A stretch of 64,000 nt of DNA from Shimia sp. R10_1 (GTDB lineage: Bacteria; Pseudomonadota; Alphaproteobacteria; Rhodobacterales; Rhodobacteraceae): positions 682,001 through 746,000 of the forward strand of contig NZ_JAGHQX010000001.1 in assembly GCF_017744095.1 (NCBI RefSeq), in the 5' to 3' direction. A model generated the notes under the pieces. The model saw only the letters and a program-made list of their open reading frames with translations, ran no database searches and was not told the origin of the DNA. The position numbers and the translations under genes were made by a program. Each line of letters begins with the position of its first letter. Position 1 is the first letter of the stretch. Shown here one piece after another: positions 17,820 through 26,271 of this stretch.

Positions 17820-18248
17820 ATGCCTTTGATGGGGACGCGCGGTATGATGTTTTTCTTGGTGATCCTAGCGGTGCTCGCCCTTCTGGCCGTCTATGTGCGC
17901 GTGGCCCCAAGTGATCCAGCCAAATGGCATATTGCGGCTCCTTTTGATCAAAACAGTGATGGGGAGAACAGCGCGCGCCGCATTGTGCAAACCGGGCCGG
18001 ATGGTCTCAACCGACTGCATGAGATCGCGCGGCGTACGCCACGTACCACTGTACTGGCCGGATCGCTGGAAGATCAGATGATCACCTATGTCACCCGCTC
18101 CCAACTTCTGTCCTATCCAGACTACACCACCGTTCAACAGAGCGGCGACACGTTGAAAATCAATGCCCGTTCACGATTTGGCAAAAAAGACTTCGGCGTC
18201 AACGCCAAGCGAGTCGAGGCTTGGATCCGGGCTCTGGAGGGGCGCTAG
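17820..18248 (+). CDS. DUF1499-family protein, membrane-anchored
   Basis: 142 aa. One N-terminal membrane segment (MMFFLVILAVLALLAVYVRVAP) is followed by the DUF1499 domain, with VTRSQLLSYPDYTTVQ and INARSRFGKKDFGVNAKRV typical of the family. Function is unknown. The start is uncertain: ATGs at 17820, 17829 and 17844 are in frame and AGGAAA lies just before the first. Its last 78 bases overlap the end of a convergent gene. Confidence 0.85.
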   Translation: MPLMGTRGMMFFLVILAVLALLAVYVRVAPSDPAKWHIAAPFDQNSDGENSARRIVQTGPDGLNRLHEIARRTPRTTVLAGSLEDQMITYVTRSQLLSYPDYTTVQQSGDTLKINARSRFGKKDFGVNAKRVEAWIRALEGR

Positions 18249-18485
18249 GCGTGAGCTGAGGCAACCGGGCGACACCTCTCGCCACATTGGTACATTCAGC
18301 GACATCTGACATTGCGCCATGAACATGCGCCCATCCACCTGCAAACAAATGGTTTCGCCGATTTCAATGCGCTGGCCCTGCTTGTCCGTACAGTAGCAAT
18401 CCACCGGCACGCCGTTGATCATCCCATCCGCCATCACAGGCAGCGGGGTCAAACAAACCATCATCAAAGCAAACACAGGTTTCAT
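18171..18485 (-). CDS. Small secreted cysteine-containing protein of unknown function
   Basis: 104 aa. A signal peptide (MKPVFALMMVCLTPLPVMA) leads to a mature protein starting DGMINGVPVDCYCTDKQG. Cysteines in DCYC, ETICLQVDG, AQCQMSLNVPMW and SPGCLSS suggest two disulfides. The conserved-looking part ends near residue 80; the remaining residues are read from DNA that also encodes the end of the DUF1499 protein, so this tail may be little constrained. Family not recognised. Confidence 0.75.
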   Translation of the reverse strand: MKPVFALMMVCLTPLPVMADGMINGVPVDCYCTDKQGQRIEIGETICLQVDGRMFMAQCQMSLNVPMWREVSPGCLSSRLAPLQSPDPSLDSLGVDAEVFFAKS

Positions 18486-18548
18486 AGTGGCCAGCCTACA
18501 CCAAAAGGCGGCTCTTGACCAAACCCCGAGATTGTCCCACTTAGCGTC

Positions 18549-19598
18549 ATGGTTCCGATAGAGCGATTACATCAGATCACCCAGCGTTTTGAGTTTCTTG
18601 AAGCGCAGATGGCCGAGGGCGGCGGCGATATTGCCGCACTGGCCAAGGAATATGCCGAGCTGAAGCCGGTGGTCGAACAGATCACCGCCTATCAGCGCCT
18701 GCTGGCCGACATCGAAGAAGCTGAGGAGATGCTCAGCGACCCGGATATGAAAGCGCTGGCCGAAGAAGAGCTGCCAGAGTTGCGCGCCGCTGTGCCAGAG
18801 GCAGAGCACGCGCTGCAGCTCGCGCTTTTGCCCAAGGATGCGGCAGATGCGCGCCCCGCGATTCTTGAAATCCGTCCCGGCACCGGTGGGGATGAGGCCG
18901 CGCTTTTTGCGGGCGATTTACTGCGCATGTATCAGCGCTACGCCGAAACGCGTGGCTGGAAACTCGAAATCCTAGAGGAAAACGCCACCGAACTGGGCGG
19001 CATCAAAGAGGTTGTGGCGCATATCAAAGGCGAAAACGTCTTTGCGCGGATGAAGTTTGAGTCCGGCGTACACCGGGTGCAGCGTGTGCCGACCACCGAA
19101 AGCGGCGGGCGCATCCACACCTCTGCGGCGACCGTGGCCGTGCTGCCAGAGGCCGAAGACGTGGACATCCAGATCGATGCAAATGACATCCGCATCGACA
19201 CCATGCGCGCGTCGGGGTCTGGCGGTCAGCACGTGAACACCACCGACTCCGCGGTGCGCATCACCCACCTGCCCACCGGCATTATCGTGACCAGCTCGGA
19301 GAAATCCCAGCACCGCAACCGAGAGATCGCCATGCAGGTGCTCAAAACCCGCCTGTTTGATCTGGAACGCCAACGCATCGCAGATGAACGCGCCGCCGAT
19401 CGAGCGGGGCAAGTGGGCTCTGGCGATCGCTCAGAGCGCATTCGCACCTACAACTTCCCGCAAGGCCGGATGACCGATCACCGCATCAACCTCACGCTTT
19501 ACAAGCTGGAGCAGGTGATGGCCGGCGATCTGGATGAGACCATCGACGCGCTGCGGGCAGATGCGCAGGCCACAGCCCTGGCGGAGATGGAAGGGTGA
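18549..19598 (+). CDS. prfA: Peptide chain release factor 1
   Basis: 349 aa. RF1 releases the finished peptide at UAA and UAG codons. The catalytic GGQ is at residues 225-227 ([14 protein letters not shown]). The PxT-type codon-recognition region lies upstream around residue 185 ([14 protein letters not shown]). Full length for the family. Its stop overlaps the GTG start of prmC by four bases, so RF1 and the enzyme that methylates its GGQ glutamine are co-translated. Confidence 0.97.
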   Translation: MVPIERLHQITQRFEFLEAQMAEGGGDIAALAKEYAELKPVVEQITAYQRLLADIEEAEEMLSDPDMKALAEEELPELRAAVPEAEHALQLALLPKDAADARPAILEIRPGTGGDEAALFAGDLLRMYQRYAETRGWKLEILEENATELGGIKEVVAHIKGENVFARMKFESGVHRVQRVPTTESGGRIHTSAATVAVLPEAEDVDIQIDANDIRIDTMRASGSGGQHVNTTDSAVRITHLPTGIIVTSSEKSQHRNREIAMQVLKTRLFDLERQRIADERAADRAGQVGSGDRSERIRTYNFPQGRMTDHRINLTLYKLEQVMAGDLDETIDALRADAQATALAEMEG

Positions 19599-20434
19599 GC
19601 CTGACCATCGCGGACCTACTCAAACAGGCGCAAACTTCGTTGACGGCAGGTGACATAGACAGCGCAGCCCGTGATGCGCGCTTTCTGGTTGCCAAAGCTG
19701 TCGGCCTTCCCGCAGACCGCCTCACGCTGGAGGCCCGCAGCGAAGCGACAGCGGCGCAGCAGACCGCCCTTCTTGGCCTTGTGGCCCGCCGCCTGTCGCG
19801 AGAGCCTCTTTCCCATATTCTGGGCCAGCGCGCCTTTTTCAATCACAGCTTTGCGGTCACATCCGCCACGCTGGATCCGCGCCCAGAAACCGAAGCGCTG
19901 GTGCTGGAGGCGCTCAAACGGCCCTTCAAATCACTGCTCGATTTGGGCACGGGCACCGGGGCGATCGCCATTTCGCTCCTCGCTGAGCGGCCAGAGGCGC
20001 GCGGCACGGCGACAGACATTTCAGCCGACGCGCTGGCGATTGCCCGCCAAAATGCTGAGGTCATCGGCGTGGCTGACCGGCTCACGCTGACAGAAAGCAA
20101 CTGGTTTGCCGCGATCGACAGCACCTTTGACCTCATCGTGTCCAACCCCCCTTATATCGCTTTGGTTGAAATGGACGCGCTTGCGCCAGAGCTGTCCTAT
20201 GAGCCGCGCATCGCACTAACAGACGAAGCAGACGGCCTCACTGCCTACCGCGCGATCACCGCAGGCGCGCCTGAACATCTTGCGCCAGACGGGTGGCTGA
20301 TGGTCGAAATCGGCTGGCAGCAAGGACCAGAGGTCGCGGCGCTGTTTGAAGCGGCTGATCTACAGAAAGTTGCTGTACTGCCGGATTTGGACGGCCGAGA
20401 TCGTGTCGTCATTGGTCAGAAATGCCCCCAATAA
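19595..20434 (+). CDS. prmC: Release-factor glutamine methyltransferase
   Basis: 279 aa SAM-dependent methyltransferase that modifies the GGQ glutamine of RF1 and RF2. The SAM-binding motif [16 protein letters not shown] is near residue 110, and the substrate-binding NPPY motif ([10 protein letters not shown]) near residue 185. An N-terminal helical domain precedes them. It starts with GTG inside the prfA stop region (GTGA overlap), giving tight translational coupling. Standard alphaproteobacterial order with prfA upstream and a DUF4167 gene downstream. Confidence 0.96.
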   Translation: MSLTIADLLKQAQTSLTAGDIDSAARDARFLVAKAVGLPADRLTLEARSEATAAQQTALLGLVARRLSREPLSHILGQRAFFNHSFAVTSATLDPRPETEALVLEALKRPFKSLLDLGTGTGAIAISLLAERPEARGTATDISADALAIARQNAEVIGVADRLTLTESNWFAAIDSTFDLIVSNPPYIALVEMDALAPELSYEPRIALTDEADGLTAYRAITAGAPEHLAPDGWLMVEIGWQQGPEVAALFEAADLQKVAVLPDLDGRDRVVIGQKCPQ

Positions 20435-20652
20435 ACAGATATTTTTGCAATTGAAGGCATTCTCTAAAGAAAACCTCTTGTGCGATTGCAAAATGCGCCA
20501 TATCAAGAACAGGTCCTTTTGCTGGATGCCCTATTTTCAGGGCCGTCCCGAATGGACACCAAGCCAAAAATTGTCGCCCCCGGAAGACAGAGCGCACGAG
20601 GCGTGAAACGGGATGAGCGACTGCCATGGACCAAGGCTGGATTGCTGATAAA

Positions 20653-21279
20653 ATGAGATCTTCGAAGTCACGTTCGCGGAATAAATCGAACCGCAACCGT
20701 CCCTCGGGCAATATCGTCAACCGTGTGTTTGACAGTTCCGGCCCAGAAGGCAAAGTGCGCGGCACCCCTCAACAGGTGATCGACAAGTACAACCAGCTTG
20801 CGCGCGACAGCCAGCTTGCCAATGACCGCGTTGCAACGGAAAACTTCCAGCAGCACGCCGAGCATTACCAGCGCATGCTGAACGAAGCGCAGCGCGAGCA
20901 AGAGGCGCGCCGCGAAGAGCAGGAACGCCAGAACCGCGAGCGGCAGGCCGAGCGGGATCGCGAACGCCGCGAGCGCATGGAACGTCAGGAGCGCGAAGCC
21001 AACGGGGCGGAAGGCAAAGCGCAGCCGCAATCGGAGGATGCGCTTGCAACGGTTGACCCATCTGAGGCCGAACAGCCCGATCTGATCGTGGATGTGGCTG
21101 AAGAAAGCACGCTGGTGGAAACACCTGAGGCACAGCCCGAAGCGCCTAAGCCTGCACCAAAGAAAGCCCCGCGCAAACGCGCCCCCCGCAAAAAAGCACC
21201 GGCTGCGGAAGAGGCGCCAGCAGAGGTCGCTGAAAAAGCCCCTGCCCCCGCAGAGGAAAGCAACGACGCAGCCGAATAA
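20653..21279 (+). CDS. DUF4167-domain protein
   Basis: 208 aa (217 if the in-frame ATG at 20626 is used). The N-terminus is strongly basic (MRSSKSRSRNKSNRNRPSGN), followed by the DUF4167 core (PQQVIDKYNQLARDSQLAND). Next comes a long charged coiled-coil-like stretch of Glu/Arg repeats (RREEQERQNRERQAERDRER). An acidic part and a Lys/Pro/Ala-rich tail end the protein. The basic ends suggest nucleic-acid binding; function is unknown. Its place after prfA-prmC is typical of Rhodobacterales. I prefer 20653 because family members usually begin MRSS; the RBS is poor at either start. Confidence 0.85.
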   Translation: MRSSKSRSRNKSNRNRPSGNIVNRVFDSSGPEGKVRGTPQQVIDKYNQLARDSQLANDRVATENFQQHAEHYQRMLNEAQREQEARREEQERQNRERQAERDRERRERMERQEREANGAEGKAQPQSEDALATVDPSEAEQPDLIVDVAEESTLVETPEAQPEAPKPAPKKAPRKRAPRKKAPAAEEAPAEVAEKAPAPAEESNDAAE

Positions 21280-21302
21280 ACAGGCTGCCGCGACAGAATG
21301 TA

Positions 21303-21343
21303 AAAGCCCTCAGTGGAAGCGCTCCACCGAGGGCTTTTTCTTT
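21303..21343 (+). terminator. Rho-independent terminator of the DUF4167 gene
   Basis: Stem AAAGCCCTC / GAGGGCTTT with an inner GTGGA / TCCAC extension, followed by TTTTTCTTTT. Confidence 0.9.
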
Positions 21344-21371
21344 TCTCTGGTCAACTCTTACAGTCCAAACA

Positions 21372-22340
21372 TCACGCTGTGGCGAGCACCTGGTCAACCA
21401 TGGCCTGCGTGCCGCGCGCTTGCTCGAGTGGCCACCCGTAGGGATCCCCTGTGCGCATCGCATGCCCAAAGGCTTCCACCTGCAGAACATATTGATTCAC
21501 TGCCGGAAACCGCTCTACCCGGCGGCTGTGATCTGGCAGCGACAGCACAAGTTCCGCCTGATCAAACACGCCTGCATTGAACGGGCACGTCAGGGTGATC
21601 ACCCCGGCGTCACCATGAAAATGCACCTCCTGACGCGGACCAATGCGAGTCGCAGTGTAGCCCTGATAGGTGAATCCGGGAAACGTGAAGCTCATGTCGG
21701 CGAACACATCCACACCGTTGTGCATTTCCAGCCGCGTGTGATCGAGCGAGACCGGCTCCTGCCCTGTGGCGTAGCGTGCGCCCCCCAGCACATAACAACC
21801 AATGTCACGCAGCCCGCCGCCGCCGATATCTGCTTGATTGCGAATGTTGCCGGGATCATCGTTGAAATAGGAAAACACCGCATTCACATGGCGCAGCGTC
21901 CCGATTGCCCCTTCTTCCAGCAAGGCTTTGGCACGCTGCCACTGTGGGTGGTGCACAATCATAAAGGCTTCTGCCGCCAGAACGCCGGCCTTATCGCGCG
22001 CCGCAATCAATGTATCGATCTCAGCCACATCCATGCCGACGGGCTTTTCACACAGCACCGCCTTGCCCGCCGCAATCGCCTTTATCGACCACGGAACATG
22101 CAGATGATTGGGCAGCGGGATGTAGACCGCATCAATCTCTGGATCGTTAAGCAGCGCCTCATAGCTTACGTGATGGCGCAGCCCCGGTGCAAACTCCGAA
22201 AACGCGGCGACCTTTTCCGCACTGCTGCTCGCCACAGCCACAAGCTCTGCGCCTTTGGCCGCATGAATCGCAGGACCCATATGTTTCAGCGCAAAATTCG
22301 CAGCGCCCAAAATGCCCCAACGGATGGTTTTCTCAGTCAT
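21372..22340 (-). CDS. Gfo/Idh/MocA-family oxidoreductase
   Basis: 322 aa. An N-terminal Rossmann fold with WGILGAANFALKHM binds NAD(P). The catalytic lysine lies in the family signature EKPVGMDVAE near residue 98. The C-terminal alpha/beta domain includes GGGLRDIGCYVLGGARYATG. Such enzymes oxidise or reduce sugars, inositols or their derivatives. No sugar-utilisation gene is nearby to suggest a substrate. Single gene between two terminators. Confidence 0.9.
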   Translation of the reverse strand: MTEKTIRWGILGAANFALKHMGPAIHAAKGAELVAVASSSAEKVAAFSEFAPGLRHHVSYEALLNDPEIDAVYIPLPNHLHVPWSIKAIAAGKAVLCEKPVGMDVAEIDTLIAARDKAGVLAAEAFMIVHHPQWQRAKALLEEGAIGTLRHVNAVFSYFNDDPGNIRNQADIGGGGLRDIGCYVLGGARYATGQEPVSLDHTRLEMHNGVDVFADMSFTFPGFTYQGYTATRIGPRQEVHFHGDAGVITLTCPFNAGVFDQAELVLSLPDHSRRVERFPAVNQYVLQVEAFGHAMRTGDPYGWPLEQARGTQAMVDQVLATA

Positions 22341-22448
22341 GTTAGCGCTCCCTCCCTAGATGGGGCGAGCCTAGTGCTGCCACGGCGCAGAAACAACCAT
22401 CTCACACAGGGGGTGCGGTCACAGGCAGGTGACCCTGAGGTGCCGCAC

Positions 22449-22485
22449 AAAAAAACGCCGGTCCCATAAGGACCGGCGCTTTTGT
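22449..22485 (-). terminator. Rho-independent terminator of rpoH
   Basis: A 9-bp stem CGCCGGTCC / GGACCGGCG with a short loop, followed by seven T on the minus strand. It lies 20 bases beyond the rpoH stop. Confidence 0.92.
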
Positions 22486-22502
22486 TCCTAGCGACGTTTT
22501 AT

Positions 22503-23399
22503 TTAGTGAGCCGCCAGCATGCCCCGGCTGGAGGCCAGCTCGCGCATGCGCTTTTGCAGCTTTTCAAAGGCGCGCACTTCAATCTGACGGATGCGCTCGC
22601 GGCTCACGTCATACTGACCACTCAGATCCTCCAGCGTCACCGCCTTTTCGGCCAGACGGCGCTGGGTGAGAATGTCTTTCTCGCGGTCATTGAGTACATC
22701 CATGGCCTCAACCAGTAGCTCACGGCGCGCCTCAAGCTCGTCTTTGGCTTCATAATCTGCGGCCTGATTGGCGGTTTCATCCTCCAGCCAATCCTGCCAC
22801 TCCATGGTGCCTTCACCTTCGGAGCCAACCTGCGCGTTCAGCGAAGCGTCCCCACCCGACAAACGACGGTTCATCGAGATCACTTCTTCCTCGGTCACGC
22901 CAAGGTCGGTCGCAATGCGCTCCACGTTTTCGGGCAGCATATCGCCCTCTTCCAGCGCCCCGATACGGGCCTTGGCCTTGCGCAGGTTGAAGAACAGCTT
23001 CTTCTGCGCACTGGTGGTGCCAAGTTTCACCATGGACCAGCTGCGCAACACATATTCCTGAATGCTCGCGCGGATCCACCACATGGCATAGGTCGCCAGA
23101 CGGAAGCCTTTTTCCGGGTCAAACTTTTTGACCGCCTGCATCAGGCCCACATTGGCCTCAGAAATCACTTCGGCCTGCGGCAGACCATAGCCGCGATAGC
23201 CCATCGCGATCTTTGCTGCCAGACGCAGGTGTGAGGTCACCATTTTATGGGCGGCTGTCGCGTCCTGTTCCTCAACCCAGCGTTTGGCCAGCATGTATTC
23301 TTCTTCCGGCTCAAGGAGCGGGAACTTGCGAATTTCCTGTAGGTAACGGTTCAGCCCGCCCTCTGGTGTCGGTGCGGGCAGGTTTGCATAATTTGCCAT
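22503..23399 (-). CDS. rpoH: RNA polymerase sigma-32 factor (heat shock)
   Basis: 298 aa. Region 2 (AEVISEANVGLMQAVKKFDP, then RLATYAMWWIRASIQEYV) is intact. The RpoH box QKKLFFNLR at residues 132-140 separates sigma-32 from other group 3 factors. Region 4 ends in [18 protein letters not shown]. It directs transcription of heat-shock and, in Rhodobacteraceae, photo-oxidative-stress genes. Rhodobacteraceae often carry two rpoH copies; which one this is cannot be told. Monocistronic with its own terminator. Confidence 0.96.
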   Translation of the reverse strand: MANYANLPAPTPEGGLNRYLQEIRKFPLLEPEEEYMLAKRWVEEQDATAAHKMVTSHLRLAAKIAMGYRGYGLPQAEVISEANVGLMQAVKKFDPEKGFRLATYAMWWIRASIQEYVLRSWSMVKLGTTSAQKKLFFNLRKAKARIGALEEGDMLPENVERIATDLGVTEEEVISMNRRLSGGDASLNAQVGSEGEGTMEWQDWLEDETANQAADYEAKDELEARRELLVEAMDVLNDREKDILTQRRLAEKAVTLEDLSGQYDVSRERIRQIEVRAFEKLQKRMRELASSRGMLAAH

Positions 23400-23590
23400 A
23401 AGTCTTGCCTCCCAATCGTATGTTTATCTGCTTAACATTGATCTAGGTCGCCGAAAGCGTGTTTCAATAGGCAGATGTCAATTTCTGACTTTCAGAGTAA
23501 GAATTCCTACGCAGGTTCACCAGCTTTAGACCAGTGTTTCACACGCATTTGCGCTTTGTTACAGGCGCATGGCTGCGCATAAGGCGAGGT

Positions 23591-24619
23591 TCAAACGCCG
23601 CCCAGATCAGCGATCAGCTGCGCCATATCCGCAGGCAAAGGTGCCTCAAAGCGTAAGTTTTCACCTGTAACGGGATGCTCAAAGCCCAAAACAGCCGCAT
23701 GCAGCGCCTGACGGTCAAAGCTGCGCGCCGCTGCCGCGCCTGTCACCCCAATCGCCTTTTCCGCCAGCTTGCGCCGCCCGCCATAGACTGGATCACCAAT
23801 CAGCCCATGGCCTGCATGCGCCATATGCACGCGAATCTGGTGGGTACGGCCGGTTTCCAGCCAGCACTCGACCAGACAGGCCACAGCCGGATTGCCAAAA
23901 GGCTCTACAATCCGCACCCGTGTGACCGCATGTCGCCCGCCTTCAAACAGCACCGCCTGCCGCTGACGATCGGTTTTGTGCCGCGCCAGATGGGTGGTGA
24001 TTTTCATGATGTTGCCAGATTCAAAATTCACACCGCGTACGCCGCGCAGACGCGGATCATTGGCATCTGGCACCCCGTAACAGACCGCGCGGTAATAGCG
24101 CTCCACCGTATGGGCCTCAAACTGAGCGGCCAGTCCCTGATGCGCGGCATCTGTTTTGGCCACCACCAACAGCCCGCTGGTTTCCTTGTCGATGCGGTGC
24201 ACAATACCGGGCCGCTTCATGCCGCCCACACCGGAAAGCGTGTCGCCACAGTGATGCAGCAGCGCATTCACCAAGGTGCCATTGGGCGTGCCCGGCGCCG
24301 GATGCACCACCATGCCCGCAGGTTTGTTGATCACGATCAGATCGTCATCTTCCCAGATCACCTCCAGCGGAATGTCTTCGGGGCCAATGTGGCTGTCCTC
24401 AGCCACAGGCACAGTGATGACGACGGCATCGCCCTCTGCCACCTTGTGCTTGGGGTCGGACACTGCCACGCCATTAAGCGCCACACCGCCCTCGGCAATC
24501 AGCTTGGCCAGCCGCGTGCGGCTCAGGCTGGCTTCCACTGGCACATCACGCGAAAGCGCCTTATCAAGACGCTTGGGCGGGTCTTCCGCGATCACAAATT
24601 CTACAAGGGTTTCCGCCAT
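23591..24619 (-). CDS. rluD: RluA/RluD-family 23S rRNA pseudouridine synthase
   Basis: 342 aa. An N-terminal S4 domain (about residues 15-70) precedes the catalytic domain. The catalytic aspartate is D144 in GIVHRIDKETSGLLV. Conserved INKPAGMVVHPAPG and TGRTHQIRVHMAHAGHGLIGDPVYGG are present. It probably modifies uridines of helix 69 of 23S rRNA (RluD), though RluA/C-type targets are possible. The start ATG has GGAGA about seven bases upstream. It shares two bases of its start codon with a divergent gene. Confidence 0.93.
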   Translation of the reverse strand: MAETLVEFVIAEDPPKRLDKALSRDVPVEASLSRTRLAKLIAEGGVALNGVAVSDPKHKVAEGDAVVITVPVAEDSHIGPEDIPLEVIWEDDDLIVINKPAGMVVHPAPGTPNGTLVNALLHHCGDTLSGVGGMKRPGIVHRIDKETSGLLVVAKTDAAHQGLAAQFEAHTVERYYRAVCYGVPDANDPRLRGVRGVNFESGNIMKITTHLARHKTDRQRQAVLFEGGRHAVTRVRIVEPFGNPAVACLVECWLETGRTHQIRVHMAHAGHGLIGDPVYGGRRKLAEKAIGVTGAAAARSFDRQALHAAVLGFEHPVTGENLRFEAPLPADMAQLIADLGGV

Positions 24620-24932
24620 GGAAGAGTCTCCGGAACCAATTGAGCCAACCAACCTACGCTTTTTGCGCCTGCTGGTCACGGGCCTGACTGTGGTGATGAT
24701 GGTGGGGCTTGTAACGGTGGTTGCACTGATTGTCATGCGCTTCCGTGACGATGGCCCGATCCTGCCGGAAAATCTGTCTCTTGATGCCGGTGTTCAGGCG
24801 CAGGCGGTCACCATGGGCGATGGCTGGGTGGCCATTGTCACCAGTGACAACCGCATTCTGGTGCATGACCGGATCACCGGCGCGCTGCGTCAGGAGATCG
24901 CCCTCACACCCGGTGCCTTTGGGCAAAACTAA
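24618..24932 (+). CDS. Small membrane-anchored protein (DUF6476-like)
   Basis: 104 aa. One membrane segment (LLVTGLTVVMMVGLVTVVALIVMRF, about residues 19-43) is followed by a small soluble domain (AVTMGDGWVAIVTSDNRILVHDR, read here in two parts). I believe this is the small Rhodobacterales family DUF6476, of unknown function, but could not check. The ATG at 24618-24620 lies in the same CATG as the divergent rluD start. A longer upstream frame exists but is antisense to rluD. Confidence 0.75.
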   Translation: MEESPEPIEPTNLRFLRLLVTGLTVVMMVGLVTVVALIVMRFRDDGPILPENLSLDAGVQAQAVTMGDGWVAIVTSDNRILVHDRITGALRQEIALTPGAFGQN

Positions 24933-24982
24933 GTCCAAAGCGCGCCCCCGCTCCACAATTCACAGAACAAGCGCCAAAAACC

Positions 24983-25019
24983 AAAAAAGCTCTCAGCCGA
25001 TCTGGCTAAGAGCTTTTTA
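24983..25019. terminator. Bidirectional terminator between a membrane protein gene and tRNA-His
   Basis: Stem AAAAAGCTCT / AGAGCTTTTT with an inner AGCC / GGCT pairing. T runs occur on both strands. On the minus strand it begins right after the encoded CCA of tRNA-His. Confidence 0.88.
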
Positions 25020-25096
25020 TGGTACCGCCTCCCCGGTTTGAACGGGGGACCTCTGGATCCACAATCCAGCGCTCTAACCAACTGAGCTAAGGCGGC
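25020..25096 (-). tRNA. tRNA-His (anticodon GTG)
   Basis: The cloverleaf is complete: acceptor GCCGCCT / AGGCGGT, D arm GCTC / GAGC, anticodon stem CTGGA / TCCAG enclosing TTGTGGA, T arm CCCCG / CGGGG, and encoded CCA (25020-25022). Anticodon GTG reads His codons. The base before position 1 is T, not the usual G-1, position 73 is A rather than C, and the first pair is G1-U72. This is the alphaproteobacterial variant. A terminator follows immediately. Confidence 0.97.
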
Positions 25097-25141
25097 ACTG
25101 TGAGGGGCGGTTTACAGATACCTTTCAGGGGATGCAAGCAC

Positions 25142-25633
25142 CTAAAACACGATTTCCCAGGTTTGTTCGACAAGATCACAACCAAAGCTGTGGACATCTC
25201 GCTCATCGACACAGCGCCAGCCGTTTTTGGCATATAAGGCACAGGCGGCCTCGTGGCTTTTGTGGGTCCAAAGGATCATCCCGTCATAGCCAACGCCCCG
25301 TGCAAACCCCATGCACCGATCCAGCAAACGCTGCCCAAGGCCAAAGCCGCGCGCCTCTGGCAGCACCAGAAACAGGCGCAACTTGGCGAATCCCACACGA
25401 TCAGCCCGCACACAGAAAATGCTCCCAAGCCGATTCCCCTCGTGCTCTGCGATCCAGCCTGATTCTGCCGCAACCTCGTGATAGACAAGAAAACTGCGCG
25501 CAATCTCGGCCACCAGCGACCCAAAGCTGTCATCAAACCCCGCCTCACGCGCATAGAGTGTAGCGTGGCTTTCCACCAGCCAGTCCAGATCCGTCGCCGC
25601 AAATTTCCGAAAGGTGATTCCATCGTCCAACAT
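25142..25633 (-). CDS. GNAT-family N-acetyltransferase
   Basis: 163 aa. The acetyl-CoA-binding motif A is visible as LVLPEARGFGLGQRLLDRCM near residue 92, with the later motif WTHKSHEAACALYAKNGWR. It probably acetylates a small molecule or protein amine; the target is unknown. The start at 25633 has GGAG six bases before it; an upstream GTG is possible. It lies 45 bases before tRNA-His on the same strand. Confidence 0.88.
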   Translation of the reverse strand: MLDDGITFRKFAATDLDWLVESHATLYAREAGFDDSFGSLVAEIARSFLVYHEVAAESGWIAEHEGNRLGSIFCVRADRVGFAKLRLFLVLPEARGFGLGQRLLDRCMGFARGVGYDGMILWTHKSHEAACALYAKNGWRCVDERDVHSFGCDLVEQTWEIVF

Positions 25634-25774
25634 ACCCATCTCCACACCACCACACTGTGCTTCACCCTGCGCTGCCCCGGCCAGATGCTCTGCACAGCTT
25701 GCCTTTGGCGCAAGTTCAGGCTACCGCAATCGGCACAACATGGAACCCCCAAGAGAGAGCCCAAGGAGATCCCC

Positions 25775-25960
25775 ATGGGAATCAACACCGAACGCGACAT
25801 CGAAGCCAACATGCAAATTGGCCCCACCGATCAGGGCTTTGTGCGCATCTTTATCGAAGCGGGTGGCATGGAAATACCGATGGATTTTGACCCGGAAGAG
25901 GCCGAAGAGATCGCCGAAGAGATCCGCGCCGCCGCGGCCACTGCGCGTCAGGTGAAGTAA
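25775..25960 (+). CDS. Small acidic conserved protein
   Basis: 61 aa. Strongly acidic C-terminal helix (DFDPEEAEEIAEEIRAAAA) after a short beta-like part (DQGFVRIFIEAGGMEIPM). AGGAG lies about seven bases before the ATG. I think it matches a small Rhodobacterales family of unknown function (perhaps DUF6324), but am not certain. No signal or membrane segment. Confidence 0.7.
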   Translation: MGINTERDIEANMQIGPTDQGFVRIFIEAGGMEIPMDFDPEEAEEIAEEIRAAAATARQVK

Positions 25961-25966
25961 AATTGG

Positions 25967-26030
25967 TTAGGGGCTCTGCCCCTGCCCCCGCAAGCGGGGA
26001 CCACCCCGGGATATTTAGAAAATGAGAAGC
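25967..26030 (-). repeat. Interspersed REP-like element, copy 2
   Basis: On the minus strand the head TCTCATTTTCTAAATATCCC is followed by GGGGTG and hairpins CCCCGCTTGCGGGG and AGGGGCAGAGCCCCT. It matches the copy at 6634-6700 and sits between two genes' 3' ends. Confidence 0.5.
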
Positions 26031-26049
26031 CTGAGCGACGTCAGAAGCT

Positions 26050-26235
26050 TCAGTTGAGGATTTCTCCCGGGCCTTTGAGTTCAAAAGCTTTGATCTCAAA
26101 CTCATAAAACCCATTGCGCCCCCCGCTCCGCCCGCGCAATCAACGCGCCTTCCGGATTGTGAAACACGGCTTGCACCGTGTGCAATGCGCGGTAACACCA
26201 ATCCCCATCCGGGTAATAAAAAACTTCACCATCAT
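26050..26235 (-). pseudogene. Small gene with two compensating homopolymer frameshifts
   Basis: Read from the ATG at 26233-26235 (RBS AGGAGGGG just upstream), the frame starts MMVKFF and soon hits a stop. Adding one T to the T6 run (26218-26223) opens the next frame, giving YYPDGDWCYRALHTVQAVF and so on. Removing one G from the G6 run (26119-26124) returns to the first frame, which reads NGFYEFEIKAFELKGPGEIL and ends in TGA at 26050. The two changes cancel, giving a 61-residue product. Either the sequence has two homopolymer errors or this is a decayed gene. It lies 36 bases downstream of mmcB on the same strand. Family not recognised. Confidence 0.55.
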
Positions 26236-26271
26236 CACTTGCCCCTCCTCTGAAGTGTTTTTTGCGGCGTA

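Noticed and set aside
25851-26201. 116-codon minus-strand open frame
   Set aside because: It crosses the small acidic gene and the broken small gene in the wrong frame; the corrected 61-residue frame is more convincing.
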